Shown here: positions 62,289 to 64,000 of the stretch, one piece after another
Layout of the letters: the number at the start of each line of letters is the position of its first letter
How positions within the stretch are numbered: position 1 is the stretch's first letter
Source of the DNA: Paenibacillus alginolyticus DSM 5050 = NBRC 15375
Lineage (GTDB): Bacteria > Bacillota > Bacilli > Paenibacillales > NBRC-103111
Assembly (NCBI RefSeq): GCF_000422905.1
Contig: NZ_AUGY01000023.1
Coordinates: forward strand, 1 to 64,000
Reading direction: 5' to 3'
Length of the DNA: 64,000 nucleotides
Program-made: the position numbers and the translations under genes
The notes under the pieces: generated by a model
The model's database searches: none
What the model was told of the DNA's origin: nothing
Seen by the model: only the letters and a program-made list of their open reading frames with translations

Positions 62289-63737
62289 TCAAAAATAACG
62301 TGATGTTATCATCTTTTTCTTCGTATAAAACTCTACTCCATCTTTGCCATTGGCATGCAAATCCCCATAGAAGGAGTCTTTCCAGCCGGAGAATGGGAAA
62401 AAGGCCATCGGAGCCGGTACGCCAACGTTTACGCCGAGCATTCCCGCTTCCACTTCTTCTCGAAATTTGCGTACAGCTTTGGCATTTTCCGTATAGATGA
62501 CGGCCGAATTGCCGAAACGCGATTGATTCACAAGGAGCAGCGCTTCGTCCAGATTCTCAGCACGAAACAGGGATAAGACCGGCCCAAATATTTCCTCTTT
62601 CGCAATCGTCATAGTCGGTTTCACATGATCAAAGACCGTAGCCCCAAGGAAAAACCCTTCTGCTGAACAAGCCTCCGCATGTCTTCCATCTAATAAAAGC
62701 TCCGCCCCCTCCTCTATCCCTGTGTCAATAAAGGCTTCAATCCTGCTCCGTTGCTCGCTTCGAATAATCGGCGTGAGGGTTACTTCATCACTCATCCCAT
62801 TGCCAAGCACCATATTCCGGGCTGCTTGAAGAAGCAAGTTCACGAAATTCTCACCATCCCCAACAACCACTACAGCCGAGCAAGCCATACATCTCTCCCC
62901 CGCGCTGCCAAAAGAAGACATGATAATGTTCTCAACCGATTTTTCAACATGGGCATCGGGCATCACGATATGATAATTTTTGGCCCCTGCTAGCGCTTGC
63001 ACACGTTTACCTGCGGAAGAAGCCTTCTCATAGACATATTTTGCAACCGGCTGCGAGCCTACGAAGGAGATAGCTTTCACGGCGGGCGTCGTTGTCAGTG
63101 CATTGACGACATCATGTGCACCATGGACGACGTTCAGTACTCCATCCGGTAGCCCCGCTTCTTGAAACAATTCTGCTAATTTTATTGCAGTCAACGGTGT
63201 TCGTTCCGATGGCTTTAACACGAACGTATTCCCACAAGCAATGGCTAAGGGAAACATCCAACATGGCACCATCATTGGAAAGTTAAAGGGTGTTATCCCT
63301 CCAACCACGCCGAGCGGCACACGAAATAGCTCCGAGTCCATATCGGCAGATATATTAGCCAATGTTGAACCCATCATGTGCGAAGGCGTTCCTGCTGCAA
63401 ATTCTACGCATTCGATCCCACGGAGCACCTCACCTAATGCTTCTTTATAGCTTTTACCATTTTCAGACGTAATGAGCTCGGCAATTTCTTGCTCATGTTC
63501 ATGCAATAACTGCCAATAGTGAAACAATACTCTTGCTCGTTTGGGTACAGGCGTTCTACTCCATGATTCGAAAGCCGTTTGTGCCGCTTGAACCGCAGCT
63601 TCCACGTCTTTAGAGGAAGAAAGCGACACACGGGCGATGATTTCTCCCGTTGCCGGATTCATCACATCACTCACTGAACCGCTGTCGGAATCGATCCAAA
63701 CACCATTTATGAAGTTTTGTAATAGTTTCATATTCAT
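62289..63737 (-). CDS. mmsA: CoA-acylating methylmalonate-semialdehyde dehydrogenase
   Basis: 482 residues of the ALDH superfamily. The catalytic cysteine (about Cys283) is in GSAGERCMACSAVV, the wording of the CoA-acylating MmsA/IolA branch; TPFNFPMMVPCWMFPLAIACGN and FPFSGWKDSFYGDLHANG are also branch-specific. It turns malonic or methylmalonic semialdehyde into acetyl- or propionyl-CoA, as in valine, beta-alanine and inositol breakdown. CAGGAG precedes two in-frame ATGs (63737 and 63731). It is divergent from a PucR-family regulator, so it is probably controlled by it and not by IolR. Confidence 0.93.
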   Translation of the reverse strand: MNMKLLQNFINGVWIDSDSGSVSDVMNPATGEIIARVSLSSSKDVEAAVQAAQTAFESWSRTPVPKRARVLFHYWQLLHEHEQEIAELITSENGKSYKEALGEVLRGIECVEFAAGTPSHMMGSTLANISADMDSELFRVPLGVVGGITPFNFPMMVPCWMFPLAIACGNTFVLKPSERTPLTAIKLAELFQEAGLPDGVLNVVHGAHDVVNALTTTPAVKAISFVGSQPVAKYVYEKASSAGKRVQALAGAKNYHIVMPDAHVEKSVENIIMSSFGSAGERCMACSAVVVVGDGENFVNLLLQAARNMVLGNGMSDEVTLTPIIRSEQRSRIEAFIDTGIEEGAELLLDGRHAEACSAEGFFLGATVFDHVKPTMTIAKEEIFGPVLSLFRAENLDEALLLVNQSRFGNSAVIYTENAKAVRKFREEVEAGMLGVNVGVPAPMAFFPFSGWKDSFYGDLHANGKDGVEFYTKKKMITSRYF

Positions 63738-63854
63738 TCATCTCCTGGTAAAAAGAATTTTTCCCAAAAGTCTTTGGACACATTGTATAATAGGTGAAAT
63801 TACTCTTCCGCTCTGTCACGTTAACATCCCTTACATGAAGGTGGTGAACTCGCT

Positions 63855-64000
63855 TGGTACAAACACTCTTACAATTAACAGTGAAAGATATTATGCAGAG
63901 ACCACTTTTCCACAATGCAGAAGCCATCGCAAGCGAGGAAGCTTTGAACCGAAAGGTACGTTGGGTTCATATCATGGAAGTGACCCAAGTCGGCCATCTT
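63855..64000 (+). CDS. PucR-family regulator, N-terminal part (cut by window end)
   Basis: From a TTG at 63855, seven bases after GAAGGTGGTG, the frame reads VQTLLQLTVKDIMQRPLFHN, AEAIASEEALNRKVRWVHIM and EVTQVGHL to the window edge. LTVKDIMQRPLF and RWVHIMEVTQ-GHL are diagnostic of the N-terminal ligand-sensing domain of PucR-type regulators (purine catabolism regulator-like domain). The helix-turn-helix at the C-terminal end should lie outside the window. Confidence 0.85.

Overview
The window looks like chromosomal DNA of an aerobic, endospore-forming, low-to-moderate GC Firmicute, most likely Paenibacillaceae. This rests on protein repertoire only (SLH-domain S-layer proteins, Amj, ComFB, DUF3189, DUF1871, an MreB paralogue, a GerA-type germination remnant, CUT1 sugar permeases without an ATPase, an SgrR-like regulator) and on strong AGGAGG ribosome-binding sites that often drive TTG or GTG starts. 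No rRNA, tRNA, CRISPR array or phage module was seen. About 85% of genes are on the minus strand.

Layout. 1-325: 3' end of an IS630-type transposase. 349-3763: minus-strand methyltransferase, SDR, ThuA and AlaX genes. 4009-10329: an operon of sugar-type ABC importer (binding protein and two permeases), PLP trans-sulfuration enzyme, GntR/LacI regulator and PhyH dioxygenase; its substrate is unknown and it is the best candidate for an undescribed system. 10466-30000: mostly single genes (ComFB, DinB, cardiolipin synthase, RidA, HemD-like, an Rrf2 regulator with the NmrA-type gene it probably controls, VOC proteins, an MFS permease, an NlpC/P60 lipoprotein, MreB with a DUF1871 protein, an SLH protein, FkbM methyltransferase), separated by hairpin terminators, with small decayed genes among them.

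30144-44140 is the metabolic core: eleven minus-strand genes, two acyl-CoA dehydrogenases, methylcitrate synthase, methylcitrate dehydratase, methylisocitrate lyase, fused isobutyryl-CoA mutase (IcmF), branched-chain 2-oxoacid dehydrogenase E1 alpha and E1 beta, an E2 catalytic domain, thiolase and 3-hydroxybutyryl-CoA dehydrogenase. Together they would turn branched-chain 2-oxo acids into acyl-CoAs, isomerise isobutyryl-CoA to butyryl-CoA, oxidise that to acetyl-CoA, and burn propionyl-CoA through the methylcitrate cycle. A perfect-consensus cre site lies just upstream. E3 and a crotonase are not in the window, the E2 has no lipoyl domain, and one acyl-CoA dehydrogenase lacks its catalytic glutamate.

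44388-64000: a frameshifted TetL-like MFS gene, an SLH protein, a DUF4173 membrane protein, an SgrR-like regulator, a DinG-type helicase, a radical SAM/SPASM protein, Amj lipid II flippase coupled to an SRPBCC protein, a DinB gene interrupted by an amber codon, a degenerate repeat tract, rpiA, a heterodimeric ABC exporter, corA, and methylmalonate-semialdehyde dehydrogenase divergent from a PucR-family regulator cut by the window edge.

Starts were moved from the longest ORF to an internal codon wherever a Shine-Dalgarno sequence decided it. All functional names come from recognising motifs by eye; no database search was run.
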